Part shown: positions 16,568 through 25,405 of the stretch, piece after piece
How the letters are laid out: each line of letters starts with the position of its first letter
Numbering within the stretch: position 1 is the stretch's first letter
Source: Berryella intestinalis
GTDB taxonomy: Bacteria; Actinomycetota; Coriobacteriia; Coriobacteriales; Eggerthellaceae
Assembly: GCF_000814825.1 (NCBI RefSeq)
Contig: NZ_CP009302.1
Span: forward strand, 620,001 to 684,000
DNA length: 64,000 nt
Direction: 5' to 3'
The notes under the pieces: model-generated
Database searches by the model: none
The model's input: the letters and a program-made list of their open reading frames with translations, nothing else
Told to the model about the DNA's origin: nothing
Translations under genes and position numbers: made by a program

Positions 16568-17821
16568 TTAGTCCAGCTCGGCGTCTTCCACGTACGCACC
16601 CATGGTGAAGGTGCGGCCCTCGCGAGTCCATTCGCGGTACTCGGAGGTTGCGGTGAACAGGACGTCGGAAGAGGAGTTCAGGGCGGTCTCGCAGGAATCC
16701 TGGATAACGCCGATGATGAGTCCGATCGCAACGACCTGCATGGCGATGTCGTTGGAGATGCCGAACAGCGAGCAGGCGAGCGGGATCAGCAGGAGCGAGC
16801 CGCCGGCCACGCCCGAGGCGCCCGCCGCGCTGACGGCGGACAGAACCGAGAGGATGACGGCCGTGGGGATGTCGATGGCGATGCCCATGGTGTGGGCCGC
16901 GCACATGGCCATGACCGAGATGGTGACCGCAGCGCCCGCCATGTTGATGGTGGCTCCCAGCGGGATGGACACCGAGTAGTTGTCCTTGTCCAGGCCGAGG
17001 CGGCGGCACAGCTGCATGTTCACGGGGATGTTAGCCGCAGAGGAGCGCGTGAAGAACGCGGTGAGCCCCGAATCCTTCAGGGTGCGCAGCACCAAAGGAT
17101 AGGGGTTCTTGCGCGTGAACACGAACACGATGAGCGGGTTCACCACCAGCGCGATGAAGAACATGCACGACACCAGCAAGACGATGAGCGCGCCGTACTC
17201 GGTGAAGATGTCCAGACCGTTGGTGGAGACGGAAGTGTAGACCAGGCCCAGGATGCCGAAGGGGGCGAGCTGGATGACCCAGTAGACGATCTTGCCGACG
17301 GCATCGGCGATGGAGGCGAACACCGACTTGGTGTTCTCGCTCGCGACGCGCAGGGCGACGCCCAGGCCGACGGCCCAAGCCAGGATGCCGATGTAGTTGG
17401 CGTTCGTGAGCGCAGCGACGGGGTTCACCGTGATGTTCAGGATCAGCGTGTTGAGAACCTCGCCGATTCCCTCGGGTGAGGACTGGGTGACCGCGTCTGC
17501 GTTCGCAAGCGTCAACTCGATGGGGAACGCGAAGGAGGCCAGCACGGCGATGAGGCCGGCGGCGAAGGTGGAAATGACGTACAGAAGGACGATGGTCTTC
17601 ATGGTCCCGACGCCCTTCGCGTTAGCCAGCGCGCTGATGACCAGGAAGAACACCAGGATCGGCGCGACGGACTTCAGGGCGTTGACGAACAGGGAGCCCA
17701 GAAGGGTCACGATCGAGAGGTCTGCGGGAGCGAAGACGCCCAGCAGAGCGCCGATGACGAGACCGATCAGGATTCTGACGATCAGATCGATGCCGCTCCA
17801 TTTCTGTAGAAGGCTTTTCAT
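16568..17821 (-). CDS. sstT: Serine/threonine:Na+ symporter
   Basis: A 417-residue transporter of the dicarboxylate/amino acid:cation symporter (DAACS) family. It closely fits SstT, which takes up serine and threonine with sodium. About nine hydrophobic segments are visible. The hairpin-loop signature TRSSAANIPVNMQL and the GATINMAGAA motif (the Na+-binding NMxG-type helix) are present, as is the C-terminal IGVIQDSCETALNSSSD segment. The ATG at 17821 follows AAGGAA at good spacing; the upstream in-frame part lacks similarity. Serine is a major fuel for asaccharolytic gut anaerobes, which fits the presumed host. Confidence 0.92.
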   Translation of the reverse strand: MKSLLQKWSGIDLIVRILIGLVIGALLGVFAPADLSIVTLLGSLFVNALKSVAPILVFFLVISALANAKGVGTMKTIVLLYVISTFAAGLIAVLASFAFPIELTLANADAVTQSSPEGIGEVLNTLILNITVNPVAALTNANYIGILAWAVGLGVALRVASENTKSVFASIADAVGKIVYWVIQLAPFGILGLVYTSVSTNGLDIFTEYGALIVLLVSCMFFIALVVNPLIVFVFTRKNPYPLVLRTLKDSGLTAFFTRSSAANIPVNMQLCRRLGLDKDNYSVSIPLGATINMAGAAVTISVMAMCAAHTMGIAIDIPTAVILSVLSAVSAAGASGVAGGSLLLIPLACSLFGISNDIAMQVVAIGLIIGVIQDSCETALNSSSDVLFTATSEYREWTREGRTFTMGAYVEDAELD

Positions 17822-18027
17822 AGGTTTCCTTACCTCGGGGCTTCCAATGAGCGAATCCGCCCATTTCATTTGACGAATATTAGCGAAAAAACAGGGTATG
17901 GGTCGGGAGGTTTTTCATAAACGGCTCGTTTTTTGTCGCGTGCGACCCGCGCTGCGGGTTCAGAGCGCTTCGGTGCCGGGTTTCTGGTACCATGAGACGC
18001 GCTGCGCAGCTGTGGCTGCGCGCTTTC

Positions 18028-18111
18028 GCGGGCGTGGCGGAATTGGCAGACGCGCCAGATTTAGGTTCTGGTGTCCTTGACGTGAAGGTTCAAGTCCTTT
18101 CGCCCGCACCA
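18028..18111 (+). tRNA. tRNA-Leu (UAG)
   Basis: A class II tRNA with a long variable arm. Acceptor GCGGGCG pairs with CGCCCGC. The anticodon stem CCAGA/TCTGG has the loop TTTAGGT with TAG, reading CUA and other CUN codons. CCA is encoded at 18109-18111. The T-stem is AT-rich (GAAGG/CCTTT). Confidence 0.94.
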
Positions 18112-18117
18112 CAGACG

Positions 18118-18156
18118 AGGGGGCTGTCGCTCGGGCAGGGCGACGGCCCCTTTTCC
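18118..18156 (+). terminator. tRNA-Leu terminator
   Basis: GGGGGCTGTCGC and GGCGACGGCCCC form a hairpin followed by TTTT, seven bases after the CCA end. Confidence 0.75.
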
Positions 18157-18177
18157 CGTTTCGCTTTACCTTTCTAA

Positions 18178-19530
18178 TCAGCGCGGATCGTTGCCGCCCC
18201 CTTCGCGTGCCGACGGGGTTTCGGCCTCGCCGAGCTTGCGCACGAGCCCGCGCGCCGCGCGGATGGATGCGAGCAGGAAGACGCCCATCAGCAAGGTGGC
18301 GACCATGACCATGATCCAAGCCGGCACGAACGACAGGTAAGCGTCGAACAGCGCGCCCGAAGCCACGGCGCCCACAGCCGCCCCGAACATCTCGAAGGCC
18401 GTCACGATTCCCGTCACGGTACCCAGGTCCTTCTTCCCGAACTCCTTCACGGTCATAAGCGGCGGGGCGACGGTGCCCATGCAGGTGCCGAACCCGAAGA
18501 ACAGCGAGGCGAGGATGGGGCCTGCGTCGGTGGCGGGAAAGCACAGGGCCACCGCAGCCGCGAAAGACGCGGCGGTGCCCAAAACCGTGCCCGCGCGCAT
18601 GCCCCAGCGGTCGTACAGGGCGCCGAGCGAAACCTTGAACACGATCACGCAGGCCAGGTAGAAAGCCCAGACGTTGCCGGCCCACAGCGCGTCGTGGCCC
18701 CCGGTGACGATCACGGTCCCGTTCAGCTCCACCGAGGTCATGTTCGACACCGCGTTGGTGATGATGGCCCCGTTGTCGATGCCCATCATCACGAATCCGG
18801 CGGTCATCAGCCAAAACGCCTTGCTCTTCCGCAGCACCTTCCAGCCGATGTCGATGGTCACCGGTTCGTCGGGCGAGCGGTCGGCTCGCGCGCTTTCCAG
18901 CTGTCCGGCACCGTAGGGGGAAAGCCCCTTGTCGCCGGGTTGGTTGCGGAAGAAGGCCGCCACCAGGGGCAGGCCCAGCACCAGGCACACGAAGGCAAGT
19001 ACGGTGAAGGCGCTGCGCCAGCCCATGTTCACGATGAGCGCGCTGGTGATGGGGGACAGCGCCACGCCTCCGGCCCCCGACCCCGATAGGGCGATCGACA
19101 CGGCCAGGCCGCGTTTCAGGGTGAACCAGTTGGCGATGACGACGCTTGCCAGGAGCCTCGTGCCGGCCACGACGATGGTTCCGGCCGCGATGCAAAGGGC
19201 GTAGAGGTGCCACAGCTGGGTTGCGCGCGAGAGCCCGATGAGCACCGCAAAGGCGCAGATCACGGTGAAGGTGCCCAGGATGCGCGCGTCCCAGACGTCG
19301 ATGAGCCTGCCGATCGCGAGCGACGCGAAGACGGCGGCGACGGTGCACAGCGACACGCCGGTGTTGAATTGCCCGACCGTTATTCCCAGATCCTGCACGA
19401 TATGGGTCTGGAACAGCGGGATGCAGTTGACGAACGCCGTGTAGCAGGTGGCCATGAGCGCGAACCCGCCCGCGACGATCCACCAGCCGTAAAACGGTTT
19501 GCGCGCCGCGCTGCCCTCGGTTTCGGCCAT
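18178..19530 (-). CDS. Major facilitator superfamily transporter
   Basis: A 450-residue, 12-helix MFS permease. The loop 2-3 signature appears as ASLAIGRLIDVWDARI, and a second central loop has SLGALYDRWGMRAG. N-terminal FYGWWIVAGGFALM and the overall pattern resemble the oxalate/formate antiporter-like (OFA) and monocarboxylate branch of the family. The substrate is unknown. The ribosome-binding site GGGAGG lies inside the end of the upstream M20 peptidase gene, and only one base separates the peptidase stop codon from this ATG. The two are therefore translationally coupled, which suggests the transporter handles peptides, N-acyl amino acids or their products. Confidence 0.85.
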   Translation of the reverse strand: MAETEGSAARKPFYGWWIVAGGFALMATCYTAFVNCIPLFQTHIVQDLGITVGQFNTGVSLCTVAAVFASLAIGRLIDVWDARILGTFTVICAFAVLIGLSRATQLWHLYALCIAAGTIVVAGTRLLASVVIANWFTLKRGLAVSIALSGSGAGGVALSPITSALIVNMGWRSAFTVLAFVCLVLGLPLVAAFFRNQPGDKGLSPYGAGQLESARADRSPDEPVTIDIGWKVLRKSKAFWLMTAGFVMMGIDNGAIITNAVSNMTSVELNGTVIVTGGHDALWAGNVWAFYLACVIVFKVSLGALYDRWGMRAGTVLGTAASFAAAVALCFPATDAGPILASLFFGFGTCMGTVAPPLMTVKEFGKKDLGTVTGIVTAFEMFGAAVGAVASGALFDAYLSFVPAWIMVMVATLLMGVFLLASIRAARGLVRKLGEAETPSAREGGGNDPR

Positions 19531-19531
19531 G

Positions 19532-20980
19532 CTATCCTCCCAGCCTGTCGATGTTGCGTATCAGCTCGTAGTAAAATCCGACGCCGCGCTTGAAGCTTTC
19601 CACGTCGATGTTCTCGTCCTGCCCGTGGATACGCGAGCGCTGGTCGCCTCGGAACAGCATGCCGGCGAAGCGGTACACGCGCTGGAACTCCCGCTGGAAA
19701 TGGCGGGCATCGCTGCAGCTGACCTGGATATACGGGGCGATTCCCGCTTCGGGGTAGGCGCTGCGCACCACCGCGCACAGAAAGTTCCAGGCGCGATCGC
19801 CTCTCCAGGGGGCGATGCGGGAGGGTTCGATGGCGTCGAACAGGCAGACGTCGGCTTCCCCCTCGAAGGCGGCCTCGATGCGCGCGCGGGCCTCCTGCAC
19901 GCTTTCCGCGGGATCGACCCGCACGTTCACGTTGGCTCTCGCCTGTTTGGGGATGACGTTGGCGGAAGGGGACCCCTCCAGCTCGGTTAGGGCGTAGGTG
20001 GTGCGCAGCATGGCGGCCGTTTCGGGATTCCCCTCGAGCATGCGCACGACCAGAGGCCTGAACAGCCACAGGTTTCCGAACACGATGCGGTAGGGAAGGC
20101 CGCTGTGGGCGGCCAGCTCGCGCAGCATGGCCTCGAGGGGCGCGGACATGCGGGCCGCGCCGGGGTTTCTCTGCAGCCGCTCGAGGCCCGTGACCAGGCG
20201 CGCGGTGGAGTCCGACAACGACGGGGTGGAGGCGTGCCCTCCTTCGGAGCTTACGGTGATATCGGCATTGAACAGGCCTTTTTCTGCCAAGCCGATGACG
20301 GCGAACTCGTTTTTCACGTTCAGGGGCGCGTTGTCGATGACCGCGCCGCCCTCGTCGAGCACGAAGGCCGGTTCGATGCCGCGCCGCTTGAAGGTTTCGA
20401 CCAGGATGGGCGTGGTGTCCCCGTTGTCCTCCTCGCAGTTCGACGACCACAGATAGATCGTGCGCACGGGTGCGAACCCTTCGCTCAGCAGCATCTCGGC
20501 CGCCTCGTAGAGCCCGGCCAGAAGGCATTTCGTGTCGACGGCCCCGCGCGCCCAGATCCGCCCGTCCTCGACATCGGCGCCGAAAGGATCGTGCGTCCAT
20601 CCGCGCGGATCGGCCGACACCACGTCGTGGTGGGCCATGAGCACCACGGGATCGAGCGCAGGATCCGACCCCTCCCATTTCAGCAGGATGCCGTAGGTGT
20701 TGATCATCTCGAGCTCCAGCTGGCCGAACACGCGCGGGTACAGCTCGCGCATGCGGGGGACGAAGCGGTCGAAGGGCCCGCGGTCGGCATCGGGGTTCTC
20801 GCGGTCCCACACCGTGGGAATGCGCAGCATGTCGCGGAAGCGCTCGACCGCCTCGTCGCTTCCTCTGACGGAGGTGGGAGGGAGGGGATCGTCCACGGTT
20901 GCGGGCTTCACGCGCAGGCCCCGCACGACGATCACGGCGAGCAGCGACGCAACGGCGGCGATAACGAGCGCAGCGACCAT
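19532..20980 (-). CDS. M20 family metallopeptidase, membrane-anchored
   Basis: About 482 residues. One N-terminal hydrophobic helix (residues 3-21) anchors it or serves as an uncleaved signal. The M20 fold is clear: MAHHDV with metal ligands His117 and Asp119, the bridging Asp149 in RGAVDTK, the catalytic Glu pair in NCEED at about 182-185, and a later VSCSDARHF with a metal-binding His. Length and anchor resemble the CPG/PM20D1-like carboxypeptidases rather than short amidohydrolases. It probably cleaves dipeptides or N-acyl amino acids. ATG at 20980 was chosen because AAAGGTGG precedes it; a GTG nine bases upstream is possible. It is cotranscribed with the MFS transporter. Confidence 0.87.
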   Translation of the reverse strand: MVAALVIAAVASLLAVIVVRGLRVKPATVDDPLPPTSVRGSDEAVERFRDMLRIPTVWDRENPDADRGPFDRFVPRMRELYPRVFGQLELEMINTYGILLKWEGSDPALDPVVLMAHHDVVSADPRGWTHDPFGADVEDGRIWARGAVDTKCLLAGLYEAAEMLLSEGFAPVRTIYLWSSNCEEDNGDTTPILVETFKRRGIEPAFVLDEGGAVIDNAPLNVKNEFAVIGLAEKGLFNADITVSSEGGHASTPSLSDSTARLVTGLERLQRNPGAARMSAPLEAMLRELAAHSGLPYRIVFGNLWLFRPLVVRMLEGNPETAAMLRTTYALTELEGSPSANVIPKQARANVNVRVDPAESVQEARARIEAAFEGEADVCLFDAIEPSRIAPWRGDRAWNFLCAVVRSAYPEAGIAPYIQVSCSDARHFQREFQRVYRFAGMLFRGDQRSRIHGQDENIDVESFKRGVGFYYELIRNIDRLGG

Positions 20981-21088
20981 ACGGACCACCTTTCACGAAA
21001 GGGGGATGCTGCGCTTATGCTAGCACGTCGCAGGCGCGTCCGATGCGGCGGCGGGTCGCAAAGCGGCGCGGCTGCGCGCGCCTAGCGC

Positions 21089-21448
21089 CTAGCGGGCGAT
21101 GAGCCCTAGGAGGAAGCCCACTGCCATGCAGACGGCCGAGAACAGCGCGGTCATGCCGATGAGGCGCGCATCGCGGCGGGCCCGGTCGTACTCGGCCTTC
21201 TCGTCGCGCGCCTTCTCGGGGAAGTGGGAGTAACCCGAAGACGAGATGACGACGATGGTTCCGTGGCGCGGGTCGTTCTTCACGTTGAGGGCGCCCGCTT
21301 CGATCAGCTCGGCCTGGAGGTCGTTGTCGGGACGGTAGGGAAACGCGCAGCGGAAGACCGGATCGGAGTTCGCCGAGCACAGCGAGCGCTCGTAGTCGAT
21401 CAGTCGGTGGAGTTCGCGTTCCTGCGCGAGGTTGAGCTGCAATGACAC
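21089..21448 (-). CDS. Small single-pass membrane protein of unknown function
   Basis: A 119-residue protein starting at GTG 21448 (AAAGG upstream). Residues 1-90 are soluble and charged. They begin with a helix (LAQERELHRLIDYE) followed by a short beta-rich stretch with KNDPRHGTIVVISSSGYSHF that could be a winged-helix-like fold. The last 25 residues form one membrane helix (MTALFSAVCMAVGFLLGLIA), so the soluble part is probably cytoplasmic and tail-anchored. I do not recognise the family. The gene is on the opposite strand to tig, about 270 bp away. Confidence 0.65.
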   Translation of the reverse strand: MSLQLNLAQERELHRLIDYERSLCSANSDPVFRCAFPYRPDNDLQAELIEAGALNVKNDPRHGTIVVISSSGYSHFPEKARDEKAEYDRARRDARLIGMTALFSAVCMAVGFLLGLIAR

Positions 21449-21714
21449 GGCGGGGCCTTTCGGGTTCGTTTACGCTGCATTTTGTCGTTGATCGGATTAT
21501 ATGACATGGGAGGCGCCCTTGCGGGGCCCAATTGGCCGTCCTCGATTTTTTCGCGTCCGTACTCTTGGTGAATCGCTTTATCTGCAATCCCGAGTATGCG
21601 ATAATCCCCACTCGGTATGTTCGCTGCGATTAAGCAGCGCGGAGCGCTTGGGCGCACGCTGGTTCGTCTGCAACGGGCGTGCCACGAAGCTTACAGACAA
21701 CGGAGGAAACATAA

Positions 21715-23109
21715 GTGGAAACTTCAGCTGAGGTCCTTAAGGACAACCGCGTCAAGGTGGCCGTCACCGTCGATGAGGCTACGGTCGTCGCCCGTTTCAA
21801 GAAGCAGTACAAGCAGGTGGCCGGCCAGTACAATTTCCCTGGTTTCCGTCGCGGGAAGGCCCCGCGCGCCGTTATCGACAACGCGCTGGGCAAAGAGGCC
21901 GTCGCGGCCCAGGTCACCGATGATCTGGTGAACGAGACCTGCGGTCGGGCCATGGACGACAACGGGCTGTTCCCGGTCGCCAAGCCCGAGTTCGACGGCG
22001 AGGTAGCCCTCGCGGTCGACGGAGCGTCCTTCTCGTATTCCTTCGAGGTTGCGGTGAAGCCCTCCTTCGAGCTGAAGAGCTACGACGCCCTGTCCTTCGC
22101 CATGCCCGCCGAGGGCGCGTCCGACGAAGAGGTCGACGCGGAGGTCGCGGCGCTGCAGGAGCACTACTACGACATCGTCGATGCGGCCGCCAACACCAAG
22201 ATCAAAGAGGACAACTACGCCGACCTGGCCATCAAGGCCACCGACGACGAGGGCAACGACATCGAGTCCATCTCCACCGAGTCGCGCCAGTACGGCCTCG
22301 GGTCGGGCCTGTTCCCCAAGTCGTTCGACGACGAGCTGCTGGGCCTGAAGAAGGGCGACTCCAAGCAGTTCACCATTGACGTTCCCGCCGAGCCCACGGT
22401 TATGACCAGCGCCCTTGTCGGCAAGACCGAGAAGATCGCCTTCGACGTCACCGTCATCGTCGTCAAGAAGAAGAAAGCCGTCGAGATGACCGACGAGTGG
22501 GTCAAGGAGACCTTCGGCCTCGAGGGCGTGGACGATCTGCGCACGAACATCTCCGAGTCCATCGCGGCCCAGAAGGCCGCCGTGCTGCCCCGCCTGAAGG
22601 AGAACCGCGCGCTTATGGCGCTTGCCGAGCGGCTCGAGGGCGACGCGCCCGAGAATATGGTCGAGGCCGCTGAAGCCCAGCTGGTGCAGGACTTCTTCCA
22701 GCAGCTTCAGATGCAGGGCCTCACGTTCGACGCCTACCTCGCCTCCCAGAACCTGACCTCCCAGCAGTTCCGCGACGACCTCAAGAAGCAGGCCGCCGAC
22801 ACGGTCAAGCAGGATCTCGCGCTCGACGCCTGGGCCGCCCATGCGGGCCTCGAGGTCACCGACGAGGACATCTCCGCCGAGTTCGCCAACTCCGGCGCCG
22901 AGGATCCCGCGGCCGTCGAGAAGAGCTGGCGCGAGGCCGGCCAGATCCACATGGTCCGCCAGGGCGTCCTGCGCCAGAAGGCGCTCGACAACGCGCTGGA
23001 GTCCGCGGTCATCACCGAGGAAGTCGCCGAGGACAAGCCCGCGAAGAAGGCCCCTGCGAAGAAGTCTTCCAAGAAGAAGGACGCCGAGCAGGCTTCTGAC
23101 GCCGAATAG
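21715..23109 (+). CDS. tig: Trigger factor, ribosome-associated chaperone
   Basis: A 464-residue peptidyl-prolyl isomerase and chaperone that binds at the ribosome exit tunnel. The ribosome-binding signature GFRRGKAP is at residues 43-50. The central FKBP-like PPIase domain spans about 150-245 (KEDNYADLAIKATDDEGN to FDVTVIVVKKKKAVEMTDEW), followed by the helical C-terminal domain. The Lys-rich tail (KKAPAKKSSKKKD) is not part of the standard fold. It starts with GTG, preceded by CGGAGG. It heads the classic tig-clpP-clpX order. A terminator follows it, so clpP probably has its own promoter. Confidence 0.96.
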   Translation: METSAEVLKDNRVKVAVTVDEATVVARFKKQYKQVAGQYNFPGFRRGKAPRAVIDNALGKEAVAAQVTDDLVNETCGRAMDDNGLFPVAKPEFDGEVALAVDGASFSYSFEVAVKPSFELKSYDALSFAMPAEGASDEEVDAEVAALQEHYYDIVDAAANTKIKEDNYADLAIKATDDEGNDIESISTESRQYGLGSGLFPKSFDDELLGLKKGDSKQFTIDVPAEPTVMTSALVGKTEKIAFDVTVIVVKKKKAVEMTDEWVKETFGLEGVDDLRTNISESIAAQKAAVLPRLKENRALMALAERLEGDAPENMVEAAEAQLVQDFFQQLQMQGLTFDAYLASQNLTSQQFRDDLKKQAADTVKQDLALDAWAAHAGLEVTDEDISAEFANSGAEDPAAVEKSWREAGQIHMVRQGVLRQKALDNALESAVITEEVAEDKPAKKAPAKKSSKKKDAEQASDAE

Positions 23110-23130
23110 CTCCGTTTAGCGATAAAATGG

Positions 23131-23166
23131 GCGGGCGCATCGCGTGACGGTGCGTCCGCTTTTTTC
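23131..23166 (+). terminator. tig terminator
   Basis: GCGGGCGCA and TGCGTCCGC pair (one G-U) across an 11-nt loop, followed by TTTTTT. Confidence 0.75.
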
Positions 23167-23286
23167 TATTCCATCGGGTAACGCGGCCGCCTTTCGGCTT
23201 GAACGCCGAGCGCAGCAGCATCACGATTGGCCGGTGACGAAGGTAGCAACCGGGCGCACGTTCGCCCCGAAGAGAGAAGGATCGAC

Positions 23287-23901
23287 ATGGCACACAACAT
23301 CAACGGAGCCTTGATTCCGTACGTCATCGAGCAGTCGCCGCGCGGCGAGCGCAGCTTCGACATCTATTCGCGCCTGCTGAACGACCGCATCATCTTCCTG
23401 GGCGAGGCGATCGACGACAACGTTGCGAATTCCGTGGTCGCGCAGCTCCTGCATCTGGAAAGCGCCGATCCGGACAAGGACATCTCGCTCTACATCAATT
23501 CGCCCGGGGGATCGGTCACCGCCGGCCTGGCCATTCTCGACACCATGAACTTCATCAAGTGCGACGTGTCCACGATCTGCATGGGCATGGCCGCTTCGAT
23601 GGGCGCCGTGCTGCTGTCGGCCGGAGCCAAGGGCAAGCGGTTGGTGCTTCCCAACGCCGAGGTTATGATCCACCAGCCCTCAGGCGGGGCCCAGGGCCAG
23701 CAGACCGAGATCGCCATCATGGCCGAGCAGATCCTCAAGACCCGCGAGCGCCTGAACAAGATCCTCGCGGACAACTGCGGCCGCCCCTTCGAAGACGTGC
23801 AGCGCGACACCGAGCGCGACAACTGGCTGACCGCCGAGGAAGCCGTGGCCTACGGCATCGTCGACCGCATCACCACCTCGCGATCCGCCGCCGCACACTA
23901 G
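23287..23901 (+). CDS. clpP: ATP-dependent Clp protease proteolytic subunit
   Basis: A 204-residue serine peptidase. The catalytic triad is Ser104 in GMAASMG, His129 in MIHQPSGG and Asp174 in VQRDTERD. The N-terminus ([24 protein letters not shown]) is the standard ClpP propeptide and start of the handle. The ATG at 23287 follows GAGAGAAGGA. It forms the tetradecameric barrel that works with ClpX, encoded 35 bp downstream. Confidence 0.97.
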   Translation: MAHNINGALIPYVIEQSPRGERSFDIYSRLLNDRIIFLGEAIDDNVANSVVAQLLHLESADPDKDISLYINSPGGSVTAGLAILDTMNFIKCDVSTICMGMAASMGAVLLSAGAKGKRLVLPNAEVMIHQPSGGAQGQQTEIAIMAEQILKTRERLNKILADNCGRPFEDVQRDTERDNWLTAEEAVAYGIVDRITTSRSAAAH

Positions 23902-23935
23902 CAAGAGCCCTTTCGGGCCGAGACGAGGAACGACC

Positions 23936-25303
23936 TTGACTGACAAACGAACCGACGAATTCACGAACGAAGCCGACATCGCCTGCGCCTTCTGCGGGAA
24001 GCGCCCGCATGAGGTTGCGGCGATGATCGCCGGTCCCAACGGGATCTACATCTGCGATGAGTGCATTTCGGTGTGCGCCGAGTCGCTTATGCGCGACATG
24101 GGCATGAACGTTGCCGGGCGCCGCCCCCATGCCGGTTTCGATCCCGACTTCATACCGGCGGCCGCCGTGGAAGGCGAGGCCGCCGAGCCTTCGCCCGAAG
24201 ACGTCCTGGAAAACCTGCCCACCCCGCATCAGCTCTACGACCAGCTCTCCGAGTACGTCGTGGGGCAGGAGGCCGCCAAACGCGCCTTGTCGGTGGCGGT
24301 GTACAACCACTACAAGCGCGTCAGCCTGGGGGCCGATGCGGCAGAGGGCGACGTCGAGCTTTCCAAGAGCAACATCATGCTGCTCGGTCCCACCGGGTCG
24401 GGAAAGACGCTGCTCGCCCAGACGCTCGCCCGCAGCTTGCGCGTCCCGTTCGCCATCGCGGACGCCACGACGCTCACCGAGGCGGGGTACGTGGGCGAAG
24501 ACGTCGAGAACATCCTGCTCAAGCTCATCACTGCAGCCGACTTCGACATCCCGCGCGCCGAGATCGGCATCGTCTACATCGACGAGATCGACAAGGTGGC
24601 GCGCAAGGCCGAGAACCTCTCCATCACGCGCGACGTCTCGGGGGAGGGCGTGCAGCAGGCGCTCCTGAAGATCGTCGAGGGCACCGAGGCGAGCGTCCCC
24701 CCGCAGGGCGGGCGCAAGCATCCCCAGCAAGAGCTCATCCGCATCGACACGACGAACATCCTGTTCATCCTGGGCGGCGCGTTCGTCGGCCTTTCCGACA
24801 TCGTGGCCGAGCGCATCGGCAAGAGCGTGATCGGCTTCAACTCCGAGATCCCCGAGTCGGCCAAGAAGTCCGAGGCCGAGCTTCTGCTGAAGGTCCTGCC
24901 CGAGGATCTGAACAAGTTCGGCATGATCCCCGAGTTCGTGGGCCGCATCCCGGTCATCACCTCGCTTTCCGCACTTGACGAGGACGACCTGATCAGGATT
25001 CTGTCCGAACCGAAAAACGCGCTGGTCAAGCAGTACCAGCGCATGTTCGAGTTCGAGGATTCCCGGCTGGAGTTCACCGACGGGGCCCTGCGCGCCATCG
25101 CCCGCGAGGCGGTCGAGCACGGAACGGGCGCGCGCGGTTTGCGCTCCATCTGCGAGCGCGTGCTGCAAGACGTGATGTACGATCTGCCCGAGCACGAAGG
25201 CGCCTCGCATGTGACGCTGCGCGAAAGCGACATCGCGGGCGATACGAAGCCCGAGATCGAGGTGGTCGAAGAGGCGGCGGCGGAGGATGCGCCGCAAGGG
25301 TAG
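23936..25303 (+). CDS. clpX: ATP-dependent Clp protease ATP-binding subunit ClpX
   Basis: A 455-residue AAA+ unfoldase. The start is a rare TTG at 23936, supported by GACGAGGAA upstream and by the N-terminal zinc finger with Cys17, Cys20, Cys40 and Cys43. Walker A GPTGSGKT is at about 151-158, and Walker [10 protein letters not shown] at about 212. The substrate pore loop GYVGEDVE follows, with an IGF-type loop (IGFNSEI) for ClpP docking. The sensor segment GTGARGLRS is near the C-terminus. It is coupled with clpP in one operon. Confidence 0.97.
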   Translation: MTDKRTDEFTNEADIACAFCGKRPHEVAAMIAGPNGIYICDECISVCAESLMRDMGMNVAGRRPHAGFDPDFIPAAAVEGEAAEPSPEDVLENLPTPHQLYDQLSEYVVGQEAAKRALSVAVYNHYKRVSLGADAAEGDVELSKSNIMLLGPTGSGKTLLAQTLARSLRVPFAIADATTLTEAGYVGEDVENILLKLITAADFDIPRAEIGIVYIDEIDKVARKAENLSITRDVSGEGVQQALLKIVEGTEASVPPQGGRKHPQQELIRIDTTNILFILGGAFVGLSDIVAERIGKSVIGFNSEIPESAKKSEAELLLKVLPEDLNKFGMIPEFVGRIPVITSLSALDEDDLIRILSEPKNALVKQYQRMFEFEDSRLEFTDGALRAIAREAVEHGTGARGLRSICERVLQDVMYDLPEHEGASHVTLRESDIAGDTKPEIEVVEEAAAEDAPQG

Positions 25304-25326
25304 GCGGTTCGCCATGGGGTATCATG

Positions 25327-25365
25327 GAAACGGGCGCCGGGCTTTTCGCAGCGCCCGTTTCTTTG
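25327..25365 (+). terminator. clpX terminator
   Basis: GAAACGGGCGC (25327-25337) pairs with GCGCCCGTTTC (25351-25361), followed by TTTG. It separates clpX from valS. Confidence 0.7.
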
Positions 25366-25405
25366 CATCGATGAAGGAAAGCGGTTCTCAAAAAGGCGGT
25401 TCTCA

